64,000 nucleotides of DNA from Imperialibacter roseus (GTDB lineage: Bacteria; Bacteroidota; Bacteroidia; Cytophagales; Cyclobacteriaceae): positions 620,001 through 684,000 of the forward strand of contig NZ_CP136051.1 in NCBI RefSeq assembly GCF_032999765.1, given 5' to 3'. Of this stretch, positions 1 to 6,854 are shown piece by piece. How positions within the stretch are numbered: position 1 is the stretch's first letter; the number at the start of each line of letters is the position of its first letter. The notes beneath the pieces were generated by a model. The model was not told the origin of the DNA, ran no database searches, and was given only the letters and a program-made list of their open reading frames with translations. Made by a program: the position numbers and the translations under genes.

Positions 1-817
1 AGTACTTCGGCATTTCATTTCGGTGCTCAAAGAAGCGCAAATACTTTTCAGTGAGATGTGGAAAGTGCTGTGCAATGGCATTCATCACAAGTACCTTGCT
101 ATCAGCAGTATTATGGCCAAACAGCGTCAGGCTGGCTGGCATCACGTACCGGGCACCCGCCCTTTGAAAGGCAGTCATCATTTCATGAAGGTGTTCGCCG
201 GTATCGGACAGATGGGGTAGTAGCGGCATCAGGCTCACTCCCGCATGAAACTGCCGGGTCAGGCAGTCGCTGAGAGTGACGAGCCTTTTCGACGGTGGTG
301 TTGCGCCAGGCTCAAAAACATGAGCAAGCTGGTCATCAACTGTCGAGAATGAAAAGGTAATCAGCAAGCCCGAGGGAGCTTTGTCTTTGAGGTCATCAGG
401 CAAAATGGCCTTGCTTTTTATTTCCTCCAGCAAATCAAAATCTCTGGAGATAAGATCCGACTTGGTGATCATGTGCAGGGGGAACCTGTACTTTAAGATT
501 ACTTCAAGCAGGCTTCTGGTCAATTTAAAGGTCTTTTCTGCTTGTAAATAAGGGTCGGTTGCAGAGGAAAGCACTATGTAGCCGTACTGTCCTTTTCGGG
601 CCCGCAGCGCCAGGGCCTTGTCAAGCAGTGCCGGTGCATTTTCCTTTACGGCCAGCTTTTCCTCCATATGCGTACCGTATTTACTACCTCTGATATAGCA
701 GTAAAGGCAGTTGAAAGAGCAGCCGCTGTAGGGATTGACAGTGTAGTCGTCCAGAAACCAGGGGTCACGCCTTTTGGTTTTGTTGAGGATGGTTTTTGCC
801 TGGATAAGCTGTGGCAT
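1..817 (-). CDS. Radical SAM protein, spore photoproduct lyase (SPL)-like, 3' end cut by window edge
   Basis: The minus-strand frame opens at the ATG at 817-815 (MPQLIQAKTIL) and stays open to base 1, so about 272 residues are present and the C-terminus is missing. Around residue 30 lies NPYSGCSFNCLYC, the CX3CX2C cluster that binds the [4Fe-4S] centre of radical SAM enzymes, followed by an SSATDPYLQAE motif typical of the SplB / Rv2578c-like DNA-repair-photolyase-related group. The family uses S-adenosylmethionine radicals. Most members of this subgroup are uncharacterised, so DNA repair is a family-level guess. An 88-bp gap separates it from ftsE, which reads the same way, so co-transcription is possible. 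Confidence 0.85.
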   Translation of the reverse strand, partial: MPQLIQAKTILNKTKRRDPWFLDDYTVNPYSGCSFNCLYCYIRGSKYGTHMEEKLAVKENAPALLDKALALRARKGQYGYIVLSSATDPYLQAEKTFKLTRSLLEVILKYRFPLHMITKSDLISRDFDLLEEIKSKAILPDDLKDKAPSGLLITFSFSTVDDQLAHVFEPGATPPSKRLVTLSDCLTRQFHAGVSLMPLLPHLSDTGEHLHEMMTAFQRAGARYVMPASLTLFGHNTADSKVLVMNAIAQHFPHLTEKYLRFFEHRNEMPKY

Positions 818-905
818 GAGCCTTGGGATACATAGATTACTTCTTCTGTCCCCAACTATTTGGAAGCAGAAAACTAACTACTAAAAGTAAGCAATTCAGG
901 CTTGT

Positions 906-1619
906 CTAGAAGTCTTCTGTGGAGAGGCTGAAGCTGTCTTTTTTGGAATCGAGCAAGCGCCCGGCCTCACATTTAAGCACCCGGCCCGGATATTTTTTCA
1001 GAAAGGCGTGGTTGTGAGTCGCCATCAGAATGGCCGTACCGCTGTTGTTGATTTCCAGAAAGAGTTTGAAAATGCCATCAGAAACGTCCGGGTCAAGGTT
1101 ACCCGTAGGCTCGTCGGCCAGCAGTATAGCAGGCTCATTGATCAGCGCCCGGGCAATTACTACCCGCTGCTGTTCGCCACCCGAAAGCTGATGAGGCATT
1201 TTGTTGCCAACTGAGCCTAGCCCTACTTTCATCAGCACTTCCGACTCACGGGCCTTCATTTTGGACCGGTCAGTCCACCCGGTGGCCTTCATCACGAAGT
1301 TGAGGTTTTCGGAGACGGTTCTGTCGCTGAAAAGCTGAAAGTCCTGAAATACGATGCCTATTTTCCTGCGAAGGTAGGGTACTTTTGAGCTTTTGATGTT
1401 TCGGATTGAGTGACTTGCCACTGTGGCGTCGCCAAGTCTTAAAGCAAGGTCGGCGTAGAGGGTTTTAAGCAAAGATGACTTTCCGCTTCCTGTTCTTCCA
1501 ATCAGGTAAACAAACTCGCCTTTTTCAATCTCAAACGTAATGTCATTTAGCACCGTGCTGTTTTCCTGAAACACAGTAGCATTACTTATCGCAACAACGG
1601 GTTCAGAACTAAATGACAT
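906..1619 (-). CDS. ftsE: Cell-division ABC ATPase FtsE
   Basis: This 237-residue single-domain ABC ATPase has a Walker A (GRTGSGKSS, about residues 41-49), signature LSGGEQQR and Walker B ILLADEPTGNLD, with the H-loop in MATHNHAF. Length and the MSFSSEPVVAISNATVF start fit the Bacteroidota FtsE type, which pairs with FtsX to control peptidoglycan hydrolysis at the septum. FtsX is not in this window; in this phylum ftsE and ftsX are often separated. It is the last gene of a tight minus-strand run: fsa, 3-bp gap, an 81-residue protein, 2-bp gap, ftsE. It lies about 11.6 kb from the orphan permease array and nothing ties it to those permeases. A LolD/MacB-like role cannot be fully excluded by sequence alone. 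Confidence 0.85.
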   Translation of the reverse strand: MSFSSEPVVAISNATVFQENSTVLNDITFEIEKGEFVYLIGRTGSGKSSLLKTLYADLALRLGDATVASHSIRNIKSSKVPYLRRKIGIVFQDFQLFSDRTVSENLNFVMKATGWTDRSKMKARESEVLMKVGLGSVGNKMPHQLSGGEQQRVVIARALINEPAILLADEPTGNLDPDVSDGIFKLFLEINNSGTAILMATHNHAFLKKYPGRVLKCEAGRLLDSKKDSFSLSTEDF

Positions 1620-1621
1620 TT

Positions 1622-1867
1622 TCAGAGGCTTAGCTTTTGGAGCTTGCCAAAAGGCAGCTCAGTGATCAATTTTTGAAGTGCTTCTTCCTTCCCCTCCAAT
1701 CCGTACTTTTCAATATTTTTCAAAGGCCTGTCAGCCCTGAAATAGGCAATAAGCACAAAATTATCATCCCTCAGCTGGATGTAGTCTGGAATTTTGGCCT
1801 TGCCTTTCACTTTGATAATATACATATCTTCAATGGTAGATGAAGATACAACTGCTGAGACACTCAT
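1622..1867 (-). CDS. Small conserved protein between fsa and ftsE
   Basis: This 81-residue protein (MSVSAVVSSSTIEDMYIIKV...) has no signal peptide, membrane segment or motif I recognise. Its mixed beta/alpha pattern, ending in a charged helix (EGKEEALQKLITELPFG), suggests a small soluble cytoplasmic protein. It is packed 3 bp after fsa and 2 bp before ftsE, so the three are almost certainly one transcript, and the tight spacing supports it being a real gene. The function is unknown. Confidence 0.75.
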   Translation of the reverse strand: MSVSAVVSSSTIEDMYIIKVKGKAKIPDYIQLRDDNFVLIAYFRADRPLKNIEKYGLEGKEEALQKLITELPFGKLQKLSL

Positions 1868-1870
1868 TTG

Positions 1871-2527
1871 TTAGGAGTTGCCTTTTTTGTAGTCGGCCAG
1901 AAATTTCTCCAGACCGCTGTCAGTCAACGGGTGCTTCAGCAGCGCTGTTATAACATTCAGCGGGCAGGTAACCACGTCGGCGCCTATTTCAGCACATTTG
2001 ATCAGGTGCATGGTGTGGCGAACCGATGCAGCCAGGATCTGCGTTTCAAAAGCATAGTTGGTGTAAATCTGCACCATTTGCTCAATCAGGTCAAGCCCGT
2101 CATGAGAGATGTCATCGAGTCTTCCGATGAAAGGAGACACATAGCTGGCTCCAGCCTTCGCCGCCAGAATAGCCTGGCCTGAGCTAAATACCAATGTGCA
2201 GTTGGTTCTGATGCCCTCAGCAGAGAAAGCTTTGATGGCTTTCACGCCGTCACGGATCATCGGCACTTTTACAACAATTTTATCATCAATTTTGGCAAGC
2301 TCTTTTCCTTCCTTCATCATGCCTTCGAAGTCGGTAGAGATAACTTCGGCACTTACGTTGTCATCCACAATCTTGCAAATGGCTTTGTAATGAGCCAGAA
2401 TATTTTCTTTGCCTGTAATGCCTTCTTTGGCCATCAGGCTTGGGTTGGTGGTTACACCATCCAACACGCCCAGGTCGTTGGCTTCTTTAATCTCGCTAAG
2501 GTTCGCTGTATCGATGAAAAATTGCAT
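1871..2527 (-). CDS. fsa: Fructose-6-phosphate aldolase / small transaldolase
   Basis: This 218-residue protein has the length of the FSA/TalC subfamily of class I aldolases and its typical start, [31 protein letters not shown]. The Schiff-base lysine is in [17 protein letters not shown], and SPFIGRLDD is the phosphate-binding stretch. Such enzymes split fructose 6-phosphate into dihydroxyacetone and glyceraldehyde 3-phosphate, or act as a transaldolase in the pentose-phosphate pathway; sequence alone does not separate the two. It is the first gene of the operon that ends in ftsE. Confidence 0.92.
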   Translation of the reverse strand: MQFFIDTANLSEIKEANDLGVLDGVTTNPSLMAKEGITGKENILAHYKAICKIVDDNVSAEVISTDFEGMMKEGKELAKIDDKIVVKVPMIRDGVKAIKAFSAEGIRTNCTLVFSSGQAILAAKAGASYVSPFIGRLDDISHDGLDLIEQMVQIYTNYAFETQILAASVRHTMHLIKCAEIGADVVTCPLNVITALLKHPLTDSGLEKFLADYKKGNS

Positions 2528-2601
2528 AGTATGAGGGGGTTTTAAGAATGCTTACAAAGCTAGTTAATCTCTGCTAAATTGTAAGGAGGGAAATAAAAAA
2601 T

Positions 2602-2692
2602 GGCAAACCGAATATCGCACCGCTACAACCGCTTACCCTTGCTTCCTTCCGGACCTGGGGGATTCAGCAGGAGCTGGTCGTACCGATTTGCC
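2602..2692 (-). ncRNA. ffs: Signal recognition particle RNA, small bacterial (4.5S-like) type
   Basis: Read on the minus strand, the segment contains the invariant core CAGGTCCGGAAGGAAGCA, the tetraloop and asymmetric loop bound by Ffh. The ends pair: GGCAAATCG at the 5' end with CGGTTTGCC at the 3' end, with one G-U pair. A T-rich run (plus-strand aaataaaaaa, 2591-2600) follows directly and serves as terminator. At about 91 nt this is the short form without the Alu domain. The RNA works with Ffh and FtsY in co-translational membrane targeting. The exact ends are inferred from the closing helix. Confidence 0.93.
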
Positions 2693-2756
2693 GCTGCAAA
2701 GTTATGGAATTATTAATGGTAAAATCAAATAGAAAGCAAACTTTGATCGGATTGCC

Positions 2757-2990
2757 TTATTCCACCAGGCCTTTGAGGTACAGATTAAATTCGAGAGGGC
2801 TTCCTTCTTTGAATTCATCCGCCGCCAGGTCTTCGAAAATATCTTTGTCGAATACCCTTTTGGTTTTTTCTATCTGCCCATTGGCATGGACAATTAGTTC
2901 TGTGCCCCTAAAGCTCTCCGGGTTGACCTGAACCAGTATTTTGAAGCCCTCTAGCTCCTTTTTATAATATTGATGAATGATGTCTTTCAT
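2757..2990 (-). CDS. Small conserved protein, unknown function
   Basis: This 77-residue soluble protein (MKDIIHQYYKKELEGFK...) has no motif I recognise. Charged amphipathic ends flank a beta-rich middle (ILVQVNPESFRGTELIVHANGQIEKTKRVFDKDIF). It follows the 55-residue acidic protein at 3018-3185 by 27 bp on the same strand, so the two are probably co-transcribed. The SRP RNA, on the same strand, begins 65 bp downstream. Confidence 0.65.
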   Translation of the reverse strand: MKDIIHQYYKKELEGFKILVQVNPESFRGTELIVHANGQIEKTKRVFDKDIFEDLAADEFKEGSPLEFNLYLKGLVE

Positions 2991-3017
2991 ACCTGGGGTA
3001 AAGGTATGAAATGGAAA

Positions 3018-3185
3018 CTACAGATCGTCTATTCTTCTGTAACTGCTCTCTCTGCTAACCGACACATCGTAAAATGTGTCGTCGTCATCATCGTCTGTGT
3101 CTTCGCTGGTTACAACCACCGTCTTTTCGTATGTGTTGTCCCACAGGTCAAAGTATAAATCGTCGAGTTCTCTTTCTGCTTCCAT
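3018..3185 (-). CDS. Very acidic 55-residue protein
   Basis: The minus-strand frame from the ATG at 3185-3183 to TAG at 3020-3018 encodes MEAERELDDLYFDLW..., with a run of six aspartates in the middle (TSEDTDDDDDDTFYDV) and a basic SSYRRIDDL end. There is no signal peptide or membrane segment. It is placed 27 bp upstream of the 77-residue gene and fills an otherwise empty stretch. Low-complexity Asp runs can arise by chance, so expression is not certain. The function is unknown. Confidence 0.5.
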   Translation of the reverse strand: MEAERELDDLYFDLWDNTYEKTVVVTSEDTDDDDDDTFYDVSVSRESSYRRIDDL

Positions 3186-3269
3186 ATCCTGTTGTTTGGA
3201 AGCAAGGTATGGTTGGTGGTTTACAACTATCGAAATTATTTTTTAATCTTAAGTGAAATATTGGTAACA

Positions 3270-3821
3270 ATGACCACACCTAAAGTGAAGGAACAGTTTG
3301 AGACAGAAAGACTTAAAATAAGAAAGATTGTGCCCACTGACACGCCCCACGTGTTCGATACTTATGCATCGGTTAAAAAATCGACCAGATACATATCGTG
3401 GCCTACTCACAAGTCCGTAGAAAAAGATACGCTGCCTTTTGTGGACTACGCCCTACAAGCTTGGAATGCAGGCACTGACTTCACTTACCTGATTTTCGAC
3501 CTGAGTGGCATCCCTGTTGGCTCAATTGGTTTTATCAATGAAAAAGGCAGAGTGTCCTTTGGCTATATTCTTGGGCCGGCTTTTTGGGGCAAGGGCTTTA
3601 TTGTGGAGGTGCTGAACGAAATGCTGCCCTGGTTTGCCGCCCAGGTTTGGGTGTATCGCTTGTGGGCGTGCTGCGACGTGGACAACACCGCCTCGAAGCG
3701 GGTGCTGGAAAAGGCTGGGCTTCAATTTGAAGGGCGAATTGCCGACTGGGCGATTTTTCCCAATCAAAAATTCAAGAGCAAAGACTGTTTCTTTTTTCAC
3801 TATCCTTTAAAGAAGAGGTAG
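3270..3821 (+). CDS. GNAT family N-acetyltransferase (RimJ/RimL type)
   Basis: This is a 183-residue protein if translation begins at the ATG at 3270 (MTTPKVKEQFETERLKIRKI). An in-frame ATG at 3192 would add 26 hydrophobic residues that do not belong to the family, so it was not used. FETERLKIRKI opens the Acetyltransf_3 fold, FGYILGPAFWGKGFIVEVLNEM is the acetyl-CoA pyrophosphate-binding motif A region, and VDNTASKRVLEKAGLQFEG is the usual C-terminal signature. Members acetylate N-termini of ribosomal proteins or small molecules; the substrate cannot be told here. Its last 15 bp overlap the convergent gene at 3807-4283. Confidence 0.85.
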   Translation: MTTPKVKEQFETERLKIRKIVPTDTPHVFDTYASVKKSTRYISWPTHKSVEKDTLPFVDYALQAWNAGTDFTYLIFDLSGIPVGSIGFINEKGRVSFGYILGPAFWGKGFIVEVLNEMLPWFAAQVWVYRLWACCDVDNTASKRVLEKAGLQFEGRIADWAIFPNQKFKSKDCFFFHYPLKKR

Positions 3822-4283
3822 CTTTTGCAGCGAGGGCTGAGTAGCATCGGAAATATTCACTTTGTCGAGTAGTTCATCCTCCAAAGCTGATGCCCATGTT
3901 GACAGGTACTTCACCACATCGTCTCTGTGGTTGTGGCGGAGGTTCCGATCCGTCAGGGGAAGCTTGCCAAGCACTTCCTGGTCAGAAAGCCTTTCCAGAT
4001 GCACAAGATCTTCCCTGTCAAGTCCTGCACTCAGCATTTCGCTAATGAGCAAGTCCATTGGCATGCCGCTGGTGGGACAGAAGTCGTTGATTTGATCCGA
4101 CCAGTCGCCATGGCCTCTCATCGCATAGGCATGGATATCGGCCCTGGTCAGCTGAGTGATTTCCTGGGCCAGATTGCCGCAGTTGCAGCTTCCCATATGG
4201 CCCCACATATAGTCGTTGCCCTTTTTTAGTTTTTCGGCCGTCCGACGAATCGCCTGAATCAGGGCCGCATTTGCTTTAGCCAT
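3807..4283 (-). CDS. Conserved hypothetical protein, cysteine-containing, soluble
   Basis: This 158-residue protein (MAKANAALIQAIRRTAEKL) is helical and has a HMGSCNCGNLAQEIT segment with two close cysteines, then FCPTSGMPM, which could together bind a metal; that is inference. No signal peptide or membrane segment is seen and I do not recognise the family. It is convergent with the acetyltransferase and overlaps it by 15 bp. The next minus-strand gene upstream (PepSY protein) ends 50 bp away. Confidence 0.7.
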   Translation of the reverse strand: MAKANAALIQAIRRTAEKLKKGNDYMWGHMGSCNCGNLAQEITQLTRADIHAYAMRGHGDWSDQINDFCPTSGMPMDLLISEMLSAGLDREDLVHLERLSDQEVLGKLPLTDRNLRHNHRDDVVKYLSTWASALEDELLDKVNISDATQPSLQKLPLL

Positions 4284-4333
4284 CCTTCTCTTTTTTGATG
4301 GAAAATTTAATCATCTGCTCGATATTTTGCTAA

Positions 4334-4927
4334 CTATGCGTGCACCTTATTTGTTTGCTTTCTCATGGCTTTCGGCCCATACCAGAGCCAAAAACCGGTG
4401 ATTGTAAACACTAGGAGAGCCAGGCCAATGACTGTGGTGTATGAAAGCTTAAAAAGGCCTTTCTGCCATCCAAAAGCATCGTCGACAATAGAACCGTCGT
4501 GGATGTGCTCGATCAAATCTGATAATCTGGTTTCGGTATGCAGCACCTCCCCCGTGGTGCAGTCGATCTGAAGGCTTTGATAATGATCAGTAAACAAGAT
4601 TTTCACTATCCCCTTGTCGGGCCGGATGTCAAGCCTGTCAATTGTAGGGGAAAGCGAGGCGTCTATGGAGTCGTGAAGGTATGTTTGGGCAATTGTCATT
4701 ATTTCACTCATTGGTTTCCATTCCTGCTGGTTCTCTGACTGCCCGGTTCGGGTTTTGGCCAGGATCAAGTCGCCCGAATGTTTTTTCCACCCGAGCAGCA
4801 GGCCTGATATGGAAACAAAGAAGAAGAATACGAAGAGGAATGCGCCAGTTAGGCGATGCACCTTTCGGAAAACTCTCAACACTTTTGCTTGCGCCTTGCG
4901 GGATGCGTTGGCTTCGGAGTTGCTCAT
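4334..4927 (-). CDS. PepSY-associated transmembrane helix protein
   Basis: This 197-residue protein has a basic N-terminus, a first membrane helix after RKVHRLTGAFLFVFFFFVSISGLLLGW (about residues 25-48), an extracytoplasmic PepSY-like domain (about 50-155, with DRLDIRPDKGIVKILF and LQIDCTTGEVL) and a second helix (TTVIGLALLVFTITGFWLWYG, about 165-187). This is the short PepSY_TM layout found near iron and copper uptake or in ferric-reductase-like proteins of Bacteroidota. No reductase or TonB receptor lies beside it, so the role stays open. Confidence 0.8.
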   Translation of the reverse strand: MSNSEANASRKAQAKVLRVFRKVHRLTGAFLFVFFFFVSISGLLLGWKKHSGDLILAKTRTGQSENQQEWKPMSEIMTIAQTYLHDSIDASLSPTIDRLDIRPDKGIVKILFTDHYQSLQIDCTTGEVLHTETRLSDLIEHIHDGSIVDDAFGWQKGLFKLSYTTVIGLALLVFTITGFWLWYGPKAMRKQTNKVHA

Positions 4928-5079
4928 TTTAATTTCCTTGCTGTTTCTGCGAAACTATCCGATACAGGAATTTATTCCCTTCCGGCTATGGAAATTGTGA
5001 AAGGAAGTTGCGGGTTCATGGCCGGAAACCGGTAATGGTAGAGGGCAATGGTACATTCGTCGTGAAGGAACCACTAAAA

Positions 5080-5110
5080 TTTGCTAATATTGCACTTCAA
5101 CTTAAATTTG
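5080..5110 (+). promoter_or_regulatory. Bacteroidota-type sigma-70 promoter of the THX gene
   Basis: TTTG (5080-5083), a 19-bp spacer and TAAATTTG (5103-5110) match the -33 TTTG / -7 TAnnTTTG consensus of this phylum exactly. A start site near 5117 leaves a leader of roughly 15 nt before the THX ATG at 5131. Confidence 0.7.
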
Positions 5111-5130
5111 CACCGCAAAACATAATTACA

Positions 5131-5250
5131 ATGGGAAGAGGAGATAAAAAGACGAGAAAAGGAAAAATTACAATTGCTTCTCACGGCAATTCCAGGCCAG
5201 CTAAAGAGAAGAATGAGAAAACCAAAATCCAGAGCCCAAAGGAGTCATAA
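5131..5250 (+). CDS. 30S ribosomal protein THX
   Basis: This is a 39-residue, strongly basic protein beginning MGRGDKKTRKGKITIASHGNSRP, the signature of the THX peptide that sits in the head of the 30S subunit in Thermus and is widespread in Bacteroidota. Most family members end soon after the SRP motif; here a lysine/glutamate-rich tail of about 15 residues follows. The start at 5131 is the only one that gives the family N-terminus; a longer in-frame extension upstream is spurious. A consensus promoter lies at 5080-5110. Confidence 0.88.
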   Translation: MGRGDKKTRKGKITIASHGNSRPAKEKNEKTKIQSPKES

Positions 5251-5340
5251 ACTCTTTACAGGTTTTTGGTACGTATGAATGTCTCATGGGAAAGACAATA
5301 AATCTTGCCTTTGAGACATTTTAATTTAAAAGGAATCCAA

Positions 5341-6069
5341 ATGAGGTTTTTTCGGATTTTGATCTTCATTGCGGCTTGCCTGTCCGGGGTTTCTGTATCG
5401 GGCCAGGAAATTGATGAAACGGCTACAGCGCCCACCGGCAGCAGTAAAGGAGGCGCATGGGGCTATTTTGGCTTGCGTGGAGGTGCGCATTTCAGTGAAG
5501 TGCTTTTCAGCGACACGTTCAGGCCTGTGATTATGCAAACTAGTTTTGTTTACGGTAAACAATATGGTGCCGTAGGAAAACTCTTTCTGGCGGAACATGC
5601 GGGCATTCAAATGGAAGTGAACTACATCGAGAAGGGCTACAAACAACTCCTCGACTCTGGTTTTTACACCACCAAAATGAATTATTTGGAGATCCCCTTG
5701 CTGATGAATGCCTATCTCGGAAAGCAAAAGACTCAATTTTTTGTGAACATGGGTCCCTATCTGGAGATATTCCTCAATCAGAAGGACGAACTGCAGGGCG
5801 TAGTAAAAGATGGTGAAGAGTTTTATCGGTTTGACCCGAATGTTGATCGAACCATTGGCTATGGGCTCAGAGCATCGGGAGGGCTCAATAGACTTTTCAG
5901 CTTCGGGCTGCTACAACTGGAGGGAGGCCTTGAGGTCACCATCAGCGATATGATTTTTTCAAACAGGCTCATTTCTACTATCCCCGACGGCTCCAAGCAC
6001 CTGGTAGGCTTTGTGTCTTTGGCCTACATGATTCCCATGGGCAAAAAACCAGAAGCTCGAGGGAAATAA
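5341..6069 (+). CDS. PorT-family outer-membrane beta-barrel protein
   Basis: This is a 242-residue protein from the ATG at 5341, chosen because it opens a clean signal peptide (MRFFRILIFIAACLSGVSVSGQ). An ATG 36 bp upstream only adds a non-signal stretch. The mature part shows alternating barrel strands: FGLRGGAHFSEV, AGIQMEVNYIEKGY, MNYLEIPLLMNAYLG and FFVNMGPYLEIFL, the last two being the usual outer_membrane_beta-barrel (PF13568) hallmarks. PorT itself is part of type IX secretion, but most relatives are uncharacterised barrels, so only the fold is claimed. Confidence 0.82.
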   Translation: MRFFRILIFIAACLSGVSVSGQEIDETATAPTGSSKGGAWGYFGLRGGAHFSEVLFSDTFRPVIMQTSFVYGKQYGAVGKLFLAEHAGIQMEVNYIEKGYKQLLDSGFYTTKMNYLEIPLLMNAYLGKQKTQFFVNMGPYLEIFLNQKDELQGVVKDGEEFYRFDPNVDRTIGYGLRASGGLNRLFSFGLLQLEGGLEVTISDMIFSNRLISTIPDGSKHLVGFVSLAYMIPMGKKPEARGK

Positions 6070-6107
6070 TATCTTCGCTTTTTTCCAATTTATTCTGTTT
6101 GATTCAA

Positions 6108-6125
6108 GCACACTTGCAAGTGTGC
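6108..6125. promoter_or_regulatory. Perfect 18-bp palindrome
   Basis: GCACACTTGCAAGTGTGC reads identically on both strands. It lies 39 bp after the PorT-like gene and about 150 bp before the next promoter. It may be an operator or a protein-binding site; it has no T-run, so it is not an intrinsic terminator by itself. The rest of 6126-6270 shows nothing I can name. Confidence 0.4.
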
Positions 6126-6270
6126 AAATAGTGCTGTTCTCTTTTCTGTTACGTGCTTGTTTCGAAGCAATGTGTCGAAGAGTGGCGACGCCGGGAAATG
6201 ACGAATCGCCTGACAAATGCCGCCGAAATCGTTTGTTTAATTAAGTCATTGTTAATATTGCTCGCATTTC

Positions 6271-6303
6271 TTTGCATTTCATCTAACGAAGTGATTAATT
6301 TTG
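6271..6303 (+). promoter_or_regulatory. Bacteroidota-type promoter of the 86-residue protein gene
   Basis: TTTG (6271-6274), 21 bp, then TAATTTTG (6296-6303) match the TTTG / TAnnTTTG pair. It would give a leader of about 40 nt before the ATG at 6350. Confidence 0.6.
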
Positions 6304-6349
6304 TGCATAATTATTAAAGATATTATTACTCCATTAAGCATTACAAATT

Positions 6350-6610
6350 ATGGCTACTTCAGCTAATGAGAAAATTGAGATGGCTTGCGTTGAGGCACGT
6401 GAGAAGCTCGCACAACTTGGGATTGAAGAGAAAATTCAAGCGGAGTTGGACTGGGTACTTGGAAGTTTCAGGAATGACCAAAACTCGTCTGGATTGTATG
6501 AGATAGGAGCAAAGGCTTTGAAGGCACTTGTGAAATATAAAAAAGACAAACCCAAAGCCGTTACTAAGAAAATGATTGACGAGCTTGAAAAGGCACTGAA
6601 AACGAAGTAA
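6350..6610 (+). CDS. Small conserved helical protein, unknown function
   Basis: This is an 86-residue, mostly helical, lysine-rich protein (MATSANEKIEMACVEAREKLAQLG...). It has no signal peptide, no cysteine pair and no motif I recognise. A WVLGSFRNDQN centre and a basic C-terminal helix (KAVTKKMIDELEKALKTK) are its visible features. A consensus promoter 47 bp upstream of the start and a monocistronic setting suggest a well-expressed soluble protein. Confidence 0.7.
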   Translation: MATSANEKIEMACVEAREKLAQLGIEEKIQAELDWVLGSFRNDQNSSGLYEIGAKALKALVKYKKDKPKAVTKKMIDELEKALKTK

Positions 6611-6630
6611 TTTTTTTGGTACTACAACAG

Positions 6631-6747
6631 AGCTGTTTCAATAGGCAGTTGCGAATTTGGTAGTAGACCAAATGTCGATATATTGAGAGTGCGCCTTTCT
6701 TTCAATCAGGTTGGTCGGGTAACTACCTTTGAAACAGCTTTTTCTTC
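6631..6747 (+). ncRNA. Candidate structured RNA: long closing stem with two inner hairpins and a U-run
   Basis: AGCTGTTTCAA (6631-6641) pairs perfectly with TTGAAACAGCT (6729-6739). The helix can continue inward through AGGCAGTT and AACTACCT with one bulge and one mismatch. Inside lie ATTTGGT/ACCAAAT (6655-6673) and ATTGA/TCAAT hairpins. TTTTTCTTC follows the right arm. The shape and U-run suggest a small RNA of about 115 nt, or an elaborate terminator for the upstream 86-residue protein gene. It is not a known family to me; the 240-bp gap holds nothing else. Confidence 0.4.
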
Positions 6748-6854
6748 ACTTCCCATCCCAAGATTTCACAAACCTTTAATCACAGTTCTGCTCCGTGCTG
6801 GATCATAATTGCTATTTTTGTTCCGTCAGCGATTTTAGGCGCACCCATGGTTCA

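Noticed and set aside
23-273. Two plus-strand open frames of 65 and 71 codons
   Set aside because: They are antisense to the radical SAM gene, whose minus-strand frame has a clear CX3CX2C motif and stays open to the window edge.
906-1619. FtsE as the missing ATPase of the permease array
   Set aside because: It is about 11.6 kb from the nearest permease, on the other strand, in an fsa operon, and has the typical FtsE start. Nothing in the sequence links it to the array.
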